A stretch of 64,000 nucleotides of DNA from Hygrophila difformis (GCA_030278955.1 JAOANR010000001.1:23567635-23631634), one strand, 5' to 3'; shown: positions 36,576 through 46,643, numbered from the stretch's first letter. Translations and numbers: made by a program. Notes: a model not told the origin generated them from the letters alone.

Positions 36576-36790
36576 ACAATGCACTCTTTTAATCATTAAT
36601 ATTTTAAAATATATACAATGAAAAATTATGTAAAATATATATTGTAAAACTATATGATCATACGATTTTAACAAGACCCAACTCAACTATTTTTTTTCAA
36701 ATATATACTTTCATGCAAATTGAGGCAAAGCTGAACAATAAACAGTGTCAAAATGTCAAACATGACACAATAACTGGGATGGAGGGAGTA

Positions 36791-37511
36791 AGACCCTGTT
36801 TTCTAAGACTTATTTTCAAAACTTATTACTTATTTTTTTCCAAAATCAGATCAGATAAGAAACATTCAGATCAGACCAGAGCAGAAACATTCACACCAGA
36901 CCAGACTATATCAAACCATTATATATAATTATATAATTACATATAAATTTTGTTTTGAAAAAATGAAAAAAATATAGCAATACAAATATTATTTATATTG
37001 TAATTATTTAAAAATATCTTTTTCTCATCAAAATATTATTTAAATGTATTAGTCACGTTCTTAATATATTTTATATTATAAATACTTTCAAAATATAGTT
37101 TTAAATACTTTCATTAAATATGTTTAAAATATATTATAATAATAATAACAATAGTAACCATAATAATAATAGTTGTAATTAATTATTAATTATTATTACT
37201 ACTATGATAATTATAATTATTTAACTATTAATAATTAATTTTATTATATAATAATAATAAATAAATTATTAATTATTAATTTTATTATTATTATTATTAT
37301 CATTATTATTATTATTACCCTAATTTTAATTAGAATCAAAATATAAAATATAAATAAAATAAAATCAGACCAGATCAATTCAGATCAGAACAGACCAGAC
37401 CAGATGGAATCGGATCATACCATAAACATTCAGACCAGACCAGACAAATTCAGATCAGATCTTATAAATTCATATCAGACCAGACAAATTAAGGCCCAGA
37501 GAACAGGGCCT
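36791..37511. mobile_element. foldback MITE with CAGACCAGAC words and an AAT-rich core
   Basis: It starts gaccctgttttctaagact directly after the LINE-B-split MITE. It ends cccagagaacagggcc, which in reverse complement reads ggccctgttctctggg. Inside both ends are many cagatcagac and cagaccagac words. The centre (about 37130-37320) has AAT/ATT runs that pair with each other. Non-coding. The superfamily is not certain and I did not find target duplications. Confidence 0.6.
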
Positions 37512-37689
37512 AATTTACTTCATGCATCAATATTCAATTTTTTTCTATGTGATTCCAGTTTTTACCTACAAAGATAAAGAGTCGTTTGGTTGTTGGATTT
37601 GGATTTCTTGTTTTTTTTTTTTTGTAAGCCAATTCATTGCCGGAGAAATACAAACACCACACGAAAGTACAAAAGAAAGAAACAAAATG

Positions 37690-38193
37690 ATGATCAAAAT
37701 GTCTGGACCAATACGACATATCCCCTTCGAATCCGGCGGGAACGCCCAAGTGGTAAAGAACGTCCCCTTCGAATCGCCATACTTCGCTAGCCGATCCGTC
37801 ACCCTATTCCCTTCCGTCTGGAGTTCGATAATGATCAAAATGTCTGGACCAATACGACATAAAACATCCCGGAGACTTCTTCTGGTACCTCTACCCACAA
37901 CACCACCAATATTCCATGCCATTAATTTGATATTTTGGAAAACCCACAACACTACCTAATACCTATACACCTCCGGCCCTTCCATTCGATTCCTGTATGC
38001 AAATCTAACCATACCCGAATCTCAAAAGAAACTCACTCGAATTAGCAAATAGAGATTGAGCTTCCAAAATAAAAAAAATAAAAAACAAATCAGGCCTATG
38101 GCAGAGCAGGAAATCCTTAAGCACTCTCCGATTGTTCCTCCCCATTACTTCTCCCACATTCCAAGAAAATATGTGAAAATTTTTAAATTCCAT
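37690..38193 (-). pseudogene. LINE-C ORF2 remnant: two endonuclease starts fused to an RNase H end
   Basis: A first start (MEFKNFHIFSWNVGEVMG at 38193) is followed, after about 100 codons in broken frames, by a second divergent one, KLMAWNIGGVVGRGTRRSL near 37925. The second continues through CRIGPDILIII directly into an RNase H C-terminus, NRVTDRLAKYGDSKG and FFTTWAFPPD (near 37730-37800). It then runs into a second copy of CRIGPDILIII. The 31 bases 37690-37720 and 37831-37861 are identical, and a 13-base word tccccttcgaatc is repeated at 37721 and 37763. No reverse transcriptase remains. Confidence 0.82.
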
Positions 38194-38210
38194 AAACAAA
38201 ATTGTATAAA

Positions 38211-39660
38211 TTAAAGCTGATTAGAAACTTGGAGCCTTAACAGGACTTCAGGATTGCCTCTCTGCGTTCTCTTTTGGAGGTTATCCGATACCTCCAATTT
38301 CTTTTCTTTCGAGTTGCTTTTAGGATTATCAACGTCCATGGCAGTCCCTTCCCCCACCTTCTCCGATGCTCTTGCCCTTCTTGGGTGGTGTTTAGACTCC
38401 TGGCGTGGAGATGATTCTTCCACCATATGAGACTTCAGCTTCGAGACCGAGTTTGTGAAGGAAATTTTTGGATACCAATTTTCCTGAGCACAGTAATGAG
38501 GGAAAGAAAAGACCTCGGTTTCCTTTGCTTGGGTTCACCACTTTCTTATTAAAGTTCTGGCCCAAGGCCCCTATTTTCTTGTTATCCTGGCCCATCACAC
38601 CAGCCTTATTTGGAGCCTGATCCTACCCTTTTCCCTTAGTCGGCCCATTGGTTTTTTTCCTCCCAACCTTGATCCATTCTCCTCCCTGTGGTTGGTCCGG
38701 GAGTTGTTGACTCTTGGCCAATTCAATGCCTGGGGACAAAATTCCCGCTGCAGTGTCATTGTTTGCCAAATTTAACTTCAGCCTCAGGGATATCCATTTT
38801 GTCTTGGTTCCTAGAACAAAAAGGGTCAACTTTGTCAGTTTCAAGATTCAGCTTTTCCCTTTCTTCCACTTTTTCCTGCCTTTCATCCAGCTTGTGATAC
38901 TTCTCCGGCGAGACCAACTAAGTGACCACCGGCCAATTTGAACAAGTGTGGCTCCCATGCCCATACCTATGGCATTCCGTGCATAATAGGTGGAGTCCCT
39001 CATATGCAACCTTTTGCCACCTCTCTCCGATCAAAATACTCAACACAAGTGGTAGACTCAAATTAGTCTCCATGCAAACCCTAGGAATATTTCCCTCGAT
39101 TTACTCCTTTTGTCATGGCGTCAACACGGATGGGAGTACATAAGGCAGATGCCATCTTTGTTAACAGTAGCTCATCAAAAAATTCTAGGCACAAACCAGG
39201 AAAGCATGCCCACACAATGGTATTGAAGTTAGGTCTCCATGGGCACATTAACAACTAGCTATCGAAAATCATCCATGGACCACCCCTAAGCGCATTATCC
39301 ATGTCTTCCGCTCTGTCGAACTTGACCAGATAGAAACCCGCATCCATACCGATCATCTCAAAACGGTTTTGGAGCTTCCAAATCCTTTCAATCCTATCTT
39401 TCAGTGTCAAATATCCAATCTTTTTACCCAACACATAAATGATTAGGCCATCCTCGAATGGTTTACAAATACGTTCTTTGATCCGAGGATCCACCAATCC
39501 TTAGTTTCAACCTGTCACCGTTGAGAAATTCCAAGGTCACCATATTTTCATTCTCAGATTCGGCTCCGAGAGGAACAGGAACCGTGCCTTTGCCATGTAG
39601 AACCTTATCACGAAATGAAATATGGTGACCATGACAGAAGACGAACTTAGCTGGAGAATG
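38211..39660 (-). pseudogene. LINE-C ORF1 remnant
   Basis: Pieces in several frames match a LINE ORF1. The DUF4283-like part (GKKIGYLTLKDRIERIWKL, RGGPWMIFDS) is at 39497-39255. A complete CCHC knuckle, CTECHRYGHGSHTC, is near 38950-38990. A polar C-terminal tail lies in 38844-38211. The 5' leader runs to about 39741. Frameshifts separate the pieces, so no full protein can be made. Confidence 0.75.
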
Positions 39661-39758
39661 AGAGAGCACCGGGGAAGGGAGGGTGAGGGAATAGAGCTCG
39701 TCGGGAGCTCCATTCTAGAGAGAGGAAGTTTACTCGTGAGTATTTGGATTTCTTGTTT

Positions 39759-40061
39759 GATCAAAATATATATAAAGAATTTGAAAATTCTGTGGCATTT
39801 GCAAATGCTTCAAAATATACGATTTTAAAATTATTCTCCTCTTCTGGTATTTCAAAATCTATAAAAGATAGGATTTCAAAATCCTTTGAATTGAAAACCA
39901 TAAAAGAAAAATAACAATATTTATAAATATATAACAATTTTTTCGAATTCCATATGATATTCTGCAACCAAATAGTTGGTGGGAGAATTCAAATCTAATT
40001 AAATCAACATCATGCTAAATTCAAATCCTTTCTAAATTCTAAATCTTGTAAAAACATTTCG
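39759..40061. other. AT-rich stretch, nothing recognised
   Basis: This is continuation of the sequence into which LINE-C inserted. No coding signal and no clear repeat ends were found. Confidence 0.5.
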
Positions 40062-40233
40062 GGGTGTATTCAATCCAGACTCTGTAGGATTTTTTTGGAC
40101 TTTTAAAGTTGGGGTGTATTCAATTTAGATTTTAAAAAGTCTTTAAAAATCTAGATGTATTCAATACAGATATTAAAAAGTCTTTAAAAATCTAAGTGTA
40201 TTCAATACAGATGAATAAAAATTGTAAAAAACA

Positions 40234-41727
40234 ATGACTCTCGTTCCCCCGCTTCCTCCTGACCCTCCGGCGACTCGTGATACACCATCGGATGATTCTG
40301 CTAGCTCTCCTCGCTCCTTCCGTGATGTTATAATGGCGGGATCGTCGCCTGCAGCGGACCTGCCGCTGCCGCCTCCTGACAACCGTGACCTGCTGAAAGA
40401 GAACCTTGCCACTATTGATCGATCTGGGCCTCATCGTCATGTGCCCCGTATCAGGTTTGCGCAATCTGTCCTGGAAGAAATCTACGAACCATGGCGTGAT
40501 ACGCTAGTGGTGAAGGTTTTGGGGACATCTGTAGGGTTTCTTGCGTTGAAAGATAGACTCAGTAAGGCTTGGAAGGTAGATGGGAAATTTGATCTCCTGG
40601 ACATCGGCTTTGGTTGCTTCTTGGCCAAGTTTTTGGACCCGTCGGACCGTGAACGGGTGCTTACGGGAGGGCCATGGATTGTCTTTAACCACTGTCTTGC
40701 CATCCTCCGGTGGACGCCAGAATTCAATCCGGCTTCATCCAAAGTTAATAAGATACAAACCTGGGTGCGCTTTCTTGGGATCAAACAGGCTTTTTACAAG
40801 GAAAGCACTCTTCGGGTTGTGGCTTCAGCCTTGGGCGAGGTCATTAAGTTCGATGCCAACACCTTGAAAGTTTCGAGGGGTCGCTATGCTAGAGTGTGCA
40901 TTGAGATTGATCTAGATGAACCCCTTGTAGGCACTCTTGATGTTGAAGGCGAGATGATTCAGGTGGCTTATGAGGGTTTAGATACTCTGTGCATGCGCTG
41001 TGGTTGCTTCGGCCATCTCCAGGAGCGATGCACTTCTCCGGCTGGTCCTGCCCCGCCTCGTGTACCTCAGCCTCCTGTCGCTACCCCCCCGGCAGCGAGA
41101 TCGCCGGCGGCTATGGGATCTAATCCGACAGACAAAGCAACAAACGCTATTCCTGGTGGAATCTTGGTAAATCTGGAAAGTATATCCCATATCTCTGGAA
41201 ACAAAGATTTGGTGGCTAACTTGGCTAACGAATCCCATGATATCAGCAATAAAGATTTGTCAGATTTGGGTGTTGGTGAGTGGATGTTGGTCAAACCTAG
41301 GAAGCCCCGAAAACCTGCAGCTAAAAACCCTTTCCAATTTGGTGCAGTGCAAGCAGCCAAAGACACGGCCGGATCCTCGAAAGTTAATAAATTTGGGCCA
41401 CCAACTAAAGGGCCTGGACGGTCTAAGGCGGGTAAGCCCAAAGGCCAGGGTACGCAACAGGCTGAGGCCTTGCATGGAGCTAAACGTACCCGACATGAGA
41501 TAACCTCTACTCCTGTAGCTCGTCCAGAGCATTCTGCCATGGCCCCAGATGAGATATTCCCTGCTAAGTTCCTCCATCTCCTTAATGGTGGTTCAGGGAA
41601 CGAGATTGTCACTTCACCCGGTATCAGCGCTGGGTTGGAAGCTGGCCGCTTAGTCGGCCAACAAGTGCTTGGGACATCGGTGGAGGACACTAATATGGGG
41701 TCTGCTGATTCTCCATCTCCATGTTAG
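40234..41727 (+). CDS. LINE-E ORF1: gag-like RNA-binding protein, intact
   Basis: 497 residues starting MTLVPPLPPDPPATR. The DUF4283-like domain lies at about residues 60-230, with TGGPWIVFNHCLAILRW and VNKIQTWVRFLGI, followed by YARVCIEIDLDEPLVG. A CCHC knuckle, CMRCGCFGHLQERC, is at about residues 252-265. The C-terminal half is polar and Pro/Lys-rich, with GVGEWMLVKPRKPRK near residue 350. Proteins of this type bind LINE RNA and form the ribonucleoprotein with ORF2. Its stop overlaps the ORF2 start in ATGTTAG (41721-41727). No internal stop or shift. Confidence 0.92.
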   Translation: MTLVPPLPPDPPATRDTPSDDSASSPRSFRDVIMAGSSPAADLPLPPPDNRDLLKENLATIDRSGPHRHVPRIRFAQSVLEEIYEPWRDTLVVKVLGTSVGFLALKDRLSKAWKVDGKFDLLDIGFGCFLAKFLDPSDRERVLTGGPWIVFNHCLAILRWTPEFNPASSKVNKIQTWVRFLGIKQAFYKESTLRVVASALGEVIKFDANTLKVSRGRYARVCIEIDLDEPLVGTLDVEGEMIQVAYEGLDTLCMRCGCFGHLQERCTSPAGPAPPRVPQPPVATPPAARSPAAMGSNPTDKATNAIPGGILVNLESISHISGNKDLVANLANESHDISNKDLSDLGVGEWMLVKPRKPRKPAAKNPFQFGAVQAAKDTAGSSKVNKFGPPTKGPGRSKAGKPKGQGTQQAEALHGAKRTRHEITSTPVARPEHSAMAPDEIFPAKFLHLLNGGSGNEIVTSPGISAGLEAGRLVGQQVLGTSVEDTNMGSADSPSPC

Positions 41728-44700
41728 AGTTCATCAATTTTAAAATCCTCTCATGGAATATACGTGGTGCCATGAGTCGGACTACGCAACGCCACTTAGC
41801 TGATGTTTTAAAGCAATCTAAACCTGAGCTCTTCATTCTTATGGAGCCTCAGGGTGCTTTTGATCGCCTCAAGGTTTTTCTGTATAATCTGGAGTACTGT
41901 GCAGTGCACATTATTGAATCGAATGGTAGAGCTGGAGGTTTGTGGGTCCTGGCTAGGATGGGGCGGCCTTTTCTCTATAATGTCCAGTTGGTCCATGATC
42001 GCATTGTTACGTTGGAAGTTAGTCATGGTGCGAGCAACTGGTCTGTCACTGCTATTTACGCCAACCCCTATGCTCCTCTGCGGGAGATTGATTGGAATCA
42101 CATGCGAAACATATCTGCTAATGTTCAGGGGCCTTGGTTGGCAATTGGCGACTGGAATGACATAGTCTTCACCTCTGAATCCATAGGCATGAACCCTTCT
42201 CCAAATCAATGCGAAAAGTTCCGGGATATGTTACATGACTGTGGGCTCAGCTCGCTACATTCTCATGGCGATCTCTTCACGTGGCAAAGGAACAATTCTG
42301 GGGGGACCTTAGCTAGGAAGCGGCTCGATCGGGCTGTCGCTAACGCAGCCTGGATATCTCAGTTTCCTGATGGGGCAGTGGATGTGCTTCCTAGACGTGC
42401 CTCGGATCATTGTGGAATTCTTCTCAGCTGCTATCGGCTATTCAACAGAGGGGGGGAGAAACCTTTTAGGTGGGAGTATGCCTGGGCTTCACACCCACTC
42501 TATGAACCTGTGGTTGATGCGGCATGGAACGGCGGAGAGGCGGACCTTACACACTGCCTTAATCAGGTTCGTCAGTCTTCATGTTATTTCAATAAGCACA
42601 CGTTTGGCAATATCTACCGGAGAAAGAAACGTCTTCTTCGACGGCTAGCTGGAGTTCGTCGTTGCATGACGCGGGTTGACTCTGCCTGCATGCAACGCCT
42701 GGAAGTTGAATTATTAAGTGAGCTTGATGAGGTCTTGAAGCAAGAGGAGATCCTATGGTTTCAAAAATCGCGGGATAAATGGGTCCAGCATGGTGATAAA
42801 AACACTCGCTATTTCCATGCGAAGACACGGTTTCGACGGCAACGGAGCAGAATTACAGGGTTAGAGATTGACGGGAATTGGGTAACAAATGATAGTGAAT
42901 TACAAAGTCATGCTGTTGCTCATTACCAGTGGTTGTTCTCACAACCGATCAACACTGTCAACAACTCGGAGCCTCTGGCACTACTACCTCCTCTCCCTGG
43001 CAGCAGTGAGCTAGCTCGTGATGTTAAGGATCAAGAGGTCACCGATGTGATTAAAGACATGCGGGGGTTTTCAGCGCCGGGGCCGGATGGTTTGCCGGCC
43101 ATTTTCTACAAGAAGTACTGGCACATTGTGGGAGGGAAAATGATCCAATTTGTTACGTCTGCCATCAACGCTGGGGAATTTGCTAAGGACCTTGCTGCTA
43201 CTTTCATCTGTCTTATTCCAAAAGTGGAAGTTCCTCGAGAAATCCGACACTACAGGCCTATAAGTCTTTGTAATGTTTGCTACAAAATTCTTACTAGAGT
43301 ACTTGTTAATCGCCTTCGACCATTGCTTAAAAGCTATATTGGTCCGTTCCAGTCGGCTTTCCTTCCTGGAAGGGGGACGAGCGGTAATGCCATTATCTTA
43401 CAGGAGGTAGTGACTGCATTCAGAAACCGTAATCGTCGGGCTCAAGAATTTATGCTTAAAATTGATTTGGAGAAGGCCTATGACAATATAGCTTGGGACT
43501 TCCTTGAAAGTTGCCTGGATGAGATGGGCACTCCCCCCTCGATAAGAAAGATTATTATGTTCTGTGTTCGGTCGCCAGTGTACTCAATTTTATGGAACGG
43601 TTCGGTGTTGCAACCATTCTCTCCGACGAAAGGGATAAGACAAGGGGATCCGCTCTCTCCTTATCTATTTATCATCGTCATGGAGAAACTGTCTAGGTCC
43701 ATTTTGACGAAGGTAGAATGTGGCGCCTGGAAGCCTGTGATCCTTTGTAGGAACGCTGAGCCACTTTCGCATCTCATGTTTGCGGATGACCTCTTACTCT
43801 TCTCGCAGGCTTCAGTGGACAGTGCTCATTGCCTGGATACGGTTCTTTCTAGCTTTGCGGCTCAAGCAGGTCTTCGGATTAATGCACAAAAATCAATGGC
43901 CTTTGCATCTCATGCTGTTCCATCGAGATGTATCTCTGACATATCTGCTATCTTGAATATTGGTTTTGGGAATGATCTCGGTAGATATTTGGGCTTCCCC
44001 GTCTTTCATGGAATTCCCCGCCGACAACACTTTGAGGTCTTGGTCGAGAGAATGCATAAGTGTCTTGGTAATTGGAAACGTGCGTTTCTCAACAAAGCTG
44101 GGCGGGTTACTCTAGCCCGTGCAGTATTAGCGGCAATCCCCATGTATATGATGCAAGTGTATTGGCTTCCATCGTCGACTTGTGATCAACTTGATCGTGT
44201 GATTAAGAACTTTATATGGAAAGACATCCAAGGCCATGGGATTCCTCTTGTTCGATGGTCACAAACAGCTCTTCCTCGAGCTATGGGTGGCGTGGGTATC
44301 CGGACTGCCCGCGACATGAACATCACCCTACTTGGCAAGAGCTATGCGGAGATTATTATGGATAAACAGAAACCTTGGATCACTTTAATAAAGAGGAAGT
44401 ATGGCTGTGCTGCTGGGGCTTTCTCTCCACGACCAGCCGCCTCCTCCACTTATCATGCCTTCATTCGCGTCGGTCCTTTGATGAACGATGGCTTCAGGGT
44501 GCGAATTGGCAAAGGGGACTGTAATGTGTGGGATAGCTCGTGGTTGGAGGGAGGACCGATAGGGCCTCGGGTGCCTTACGTCCATATTTCGGACACAGCT
44601 ATGAGGGTTAAGGATGTCTTCATCGATGGGAAATGGGCTTGGGACCAACTATACACCGTCGTACCTGAAGCCATTCAGCAGGAGGCGTTATCTTATGGTC

Positions 44701-45785
44701 CTCTCACCTTGCATGATTCAGCCACGGACGTCCTTTGTTGGAAAGGCAGCTCCTCCGGGACATATTCCGTCAAGGAAGGTTATAAATGGCTTCTTCGGCA
44801 GCGTGGGATGGTGCGAGATAGATTCAAGGCGTGGGTTTGGAAAATTGAGGCCCCGGAAAAGATTAGATTTCTTGCATGGCTCATTGTGCATAATGCGGTG
44901 CCGACGAACAATTTGCGTCATCAGAGAGGCATGGCAACTTCCGCGGCTTGTGCTATCTGTGATGATCCGGCGGAAACCATTTTCCATATGTTTTTTCATT
45001 GTTCCTGGACTGTTGAGGCGTGGAATATTGTTGGTGGGTTGCCTAATAATATTGATCAACTGTGCAATGGGCCTATGGATATCGCATTCGCTGCTATATG
45101 TAAGCAATGGAAAGGAGATCAATGGGCTCTTCTATGGGGGATTTGGTGTGCACGTAATGCCTTCTGCATGCAAGGGACAGGTATTGAGCTGCATGGTGTA
45201 GTCCGCAAAGCGAAGCTGTGGGGAGGGAGTATTGACAGGGCCTTCACTAAGGACGCCAGGAGCTCATCCATGAGGCTTGTGACTTGGCACCCTCGGTTGT
45301 TTGAGGGGGTGATTCTTCATGTGGATGGTAGCTCGTGTGGCAATCCTGGGCGTGCTGGGTTTGGAGGTGTTATTCGGAACCATGCTGGTCATTGGATAGA
45401 GGGTTTCTCTGGATTTGTGGGGTTTTCCTCTATTCTTGTTGCAGAACTACATGGGATTTGGAATGGTATGAAAAGGTTGTGTGCGCTTGAGGTTGATACT
45501 GCCTGCTGCTATTCAGATTCTTTGGAGGCCGTGCGTCTGTTGGACAAGGAGGTCAGTAGTGATCACCTGCTTTACCCGTTGCTTCGGAATATCAGGGACA
45601 TCCGTCATGCCCACCCGGGTTTCCATTGGTTTCACATCCTTAGGGAGGGCAATGGGGTGGCTGACTCCCTTGCCAAGCGTGGTGCGAGATCGGAAGAGTT
45701 CTTTACCACTTGGGCGTTTCCGCCAGATGACACCCGGCCACTTCTCTCAGCGGATATGGCAGGGACGTTTTTCCCTCGTGTCTAG
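41721..45785 (+). CDS. LINE-E ORF2: endonuclease, reverse transcriptase, RNase H, intact
   Basis: 1354 residues. The APE-type endonuclease (about 1-235) shows SWNIRG, MEPQG, GDWND, FTWQRN, RLDR and SDHCGI, so the expected catalytic residues are in place. The reverse transcriptase (about 460-780) shows APGPDGLPAIFYK, LPGRGTSGN, GIRQGDPLSPYLF and the catalytic FADD at residues 687-690. A zinc-binding region with CAICDDPAETIFHMFFHC lies near residues 1070-1100. RNase H (about 1195-1330) has VDGSS, AELHG, YSDSLEA and NGVADSLAK, the four acidic positions. It ends after the lineage motif FFTTWAFPPD. It would nick the target, prime on it and copy LINE RNA. The ATG at 41721 overlaps the ORF1 stop by seven bases. 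Confidence 0.93.
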   Translation: MLEFINFKILSWNIRGAMSRTTQRHLADVLKQSKPELFILMEPQGAFDRLKVFLYNLEYCAVHIIESNGRAGGLWVLARMGRPFLYNVQLVHDRIVTLEVSHGASNWSVTAIYANPYAPLREIDWNHMRNISANVQGPWLAIGDWNDIVFTSESIGMNPSPNQCEKFRDMLHDCGLSSLHSHGDLFTWQRNNSGGTLARKRLDRAVANAAWISQFPDGAVDVLPRRASDHCGILLSCYRLFNRGGEKPFRWEYAWASHPLYEPVVDAAWNGGEADLTHCLNQVRQSSCYFNKHTFGNIYRRKKRLLRRLAGVRRCMTRVDSACMQRLEVELLSELDEVLKQEEILWFQKSRDKWVQHGDKNTRYFHAKTRFRRQRSRITGLEIDGNWVTNDSELQSHAVAHYQWLFSQPINTVNNSEPLALLPPLPGSSELARDVKDQEVTDVIKDMRGFSAPGPDGLPAIFYKKYWHIVGGKMIQFVTSAINAGEFAKDLAATFICLIPKVEVPREIRHYRPISLCNVCYKILTRVLVNRLRPLLKSYIGPFQSAFLPGRGTSGNAIILQEVVTAFRNRNRRAQEFMLKIDLEKAYDNIAWDFLESCLDEMGTPPSIRKIIMFCVRSPVYSILWNGSVLQPFSPTKGIRQGDPLSPYLFIIVMEKLSRSILTKVECGAWKPVILCRNAEPLSHLMFADDLLLFSQASVDSAHCLDTVLSSFAAQAGLRINAQKSMAFASHAVPSRCISDISAILNIGFGNDLGRYLGFPVFHGIPRRQHFEVLVERMHKCLGNWKRAFLNKAGRVTLARAVLAAIPMYMMQVYWLPSSTCDQLDRVIKNFIWKDIQGHGIPLVRWSQTALPRAMGGVGIRTARDMNITLLGKSYAEIIMDKQKPWITLIKRKYGCAAGAFSPRPAASSTYHAFIRVGPLMNDGFRVRIGKGDCNVWDSSWLEGGPIGPRVPYVHISDTAMRVKDVFIDGKWAWDQLYTVVPEAIQQEALSYGPLTLHDSATDVLCWKGSSSGTYSVKEGYKWLLRQRGMVRDRFKAWVWKIEAPEKIRFLAWLIVHNAVPTNNLRHQRGMATSAACAICDDPAETIFHMFFHCSWTVEAWNIVGGLPNNIDQLCNGPMDIAFAAICKQWKGDQWALLWGIWCARNAFCMQGTGIELHGVVRKAKLWGGSIDRAFTKDARSSSMRLVTWHPRLFEGVILHVDGSSCGNPGRAGFGGVIRNHAGHWIEGFSGFVGFSSILVAELHGIWNGMKRLCALEVDTACCYSDSLEAVRLLDKEVSSDHLLYPLLRNIRDIRHAHPGFHWFHILREGNGVADSLAKRGARSEEFFTTWAFPPDDTRPLLSADMAGTFFPRV

Positions 45786-45897
45786 AGTTTTGTTTTGTTT
45801 TTGATCTCTCCTTTCCCCCCCCCCCCCCCCCCTTGTTTGCTGTAGATTTTTTAGCTTTCCTTTGCCGACGCTTGGCGTCTCTGTTCACCAAAAAAAA
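45786..45897 (+). other. LINE-E 3' untranslated region with C18 tract and terminal hairpin
   Basis: Eighteen C bases run from 45815 to 45832. Near the end, GACGC-TTG-GCGTC (about 45868-45880) can form a small hairpin, followed by CTGTTCACC and the A-tail. A comparable GCC...GGC pair and GTTCAC end precede the tails of LINE-B and LINE-D, so this may be the signal that ORF2 recognises. Confidence 0.65.
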
Positions 45898-46463
45898 AAT
45901 ACAGATTTTTAAAAGTCTTTAAAAATCTATGTGTATACAACAGTCCATGGATTTTAAATATTTATAGATTTCAGTGGATTTTCTTAAAAAATATAACTAA
46001 ACAAAATCTCTCTAAAAATTCAAGGATTTCTAAAAGTCAGTCAAACTCTACATGAAGTCTGTACAAAATCAATGAATTCTGAAAACTCTACGTGGAATCT
46101 ATGGACTTTCTAAATCCACATACTTTTAAAGATTCATACAAATCTGAATTGAATACACCCCTAATCAATCCAAACGCCGTCTAAAAGTGCACACCAGCAA
46201 ACTGACGGGAACGATCATGCTTAAGAACGATACAACATTATTATAGTACAACATTTTTTTTTAGTATAATGGAAAACTTGAAAATACAAATTTGGGCATT
46301 GGGATCCTGCAGAAAGTGACGAGTAAAGAAGGCCCGTACTTGGGTAAAGAGCACTATATGGGCCCAGAGTCATTTTGGGCCTTAATCAATCTTAACAAAT
46401 CGAACGATTAATTATTAAACAGTGTAGCGGTCTAGCGGAGCTAATTAAAACTAGTCTCATAAA

Positions 46464-46607
46464 TAGGGGTAGAAATAGGCTAGGCGGGGCTAGGCTTAGG
46501 CTTGGACGGCCTAGGCCTGCATCGATTTTTCAAGGCTCGAGCCTAGTCTATTTACCTTTGATAGGCCTATAAACCTTATTAAGCCTATTTCAAAATTAAG
46601 TTAAAAT

Positions 46608-46643
<36 letters not shown>

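Larger units (their letters stand above)
30907..36790. mobile_element. Stowaway-like MITE split by LINE-B
   Basis: The left piece (30907-30970) begins tactccattcattctattt and the right piece (36574-36790) ends gggatggagggagta. Between them lies LINE-B, with the 17-base target atacaatgcactctttt present at 30954-30970 and 36574-36590. Without the LINE it would be about 265 bp, similar to the other MITEs of this family here. Confidence 0.87.
37614..39741 (-). mobile_element. LINE-C, chimeric internally deleted LINE, 2.1 kb
   Basis: A poly-A tail (T-run from 37614) and a 5' end near 39741 are bracketed by a 17-base target duplication, atttggatttcttgttt, at 37597-37613 and 39742-39758. It therefore inserted as one unit, yet it contains only ORF1, two different endonuclease starts and the last part of RNase H. 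Everything else of ORF2 is missing. Confidence 0.85.
40213..45897 (+). mobile_element. LINE-E, full-length plant L1-type LINE with two open ORFs
   Basis: Length is 5.7 kb. A 21-base leader, ORF1, an overlapping ORF2, a 112-base 3' end and a short A-tail are flanked by aatacagat at 40204-40212 and 45898-45906. It is the only LINE here with both ORFs open and all catalytic motifs present, so it is the best candidate for a recently active copy. It lies in the opposite direction to LINE-A, B, C and D. Confidence 0.92.
40062..46161. mobile_element. MITE with GGGGTGTATTCAAT ends, split by LINE-E
   Basis: The left piece starts ggggtgtattcaatc and contains further gtgtattcaatacagat and aaaaagtctttaaaaatct units in tandem (40113-40212). 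The right piece (from 45898) continues with aaaagtctttaaaaatct and ends attgaatacacccc at 46161. LINE-E sits within the tandem units. Non-coding; superfamily not assigned. Confidence 0.72.

Noticed and set aside
35118..36599. A 493-codon open frame on the plus strand
   Set aside because: It is antisense to LINE-B ORF1, whose domains are recognisable on the minus strand; its own protein has no recognisable feature.
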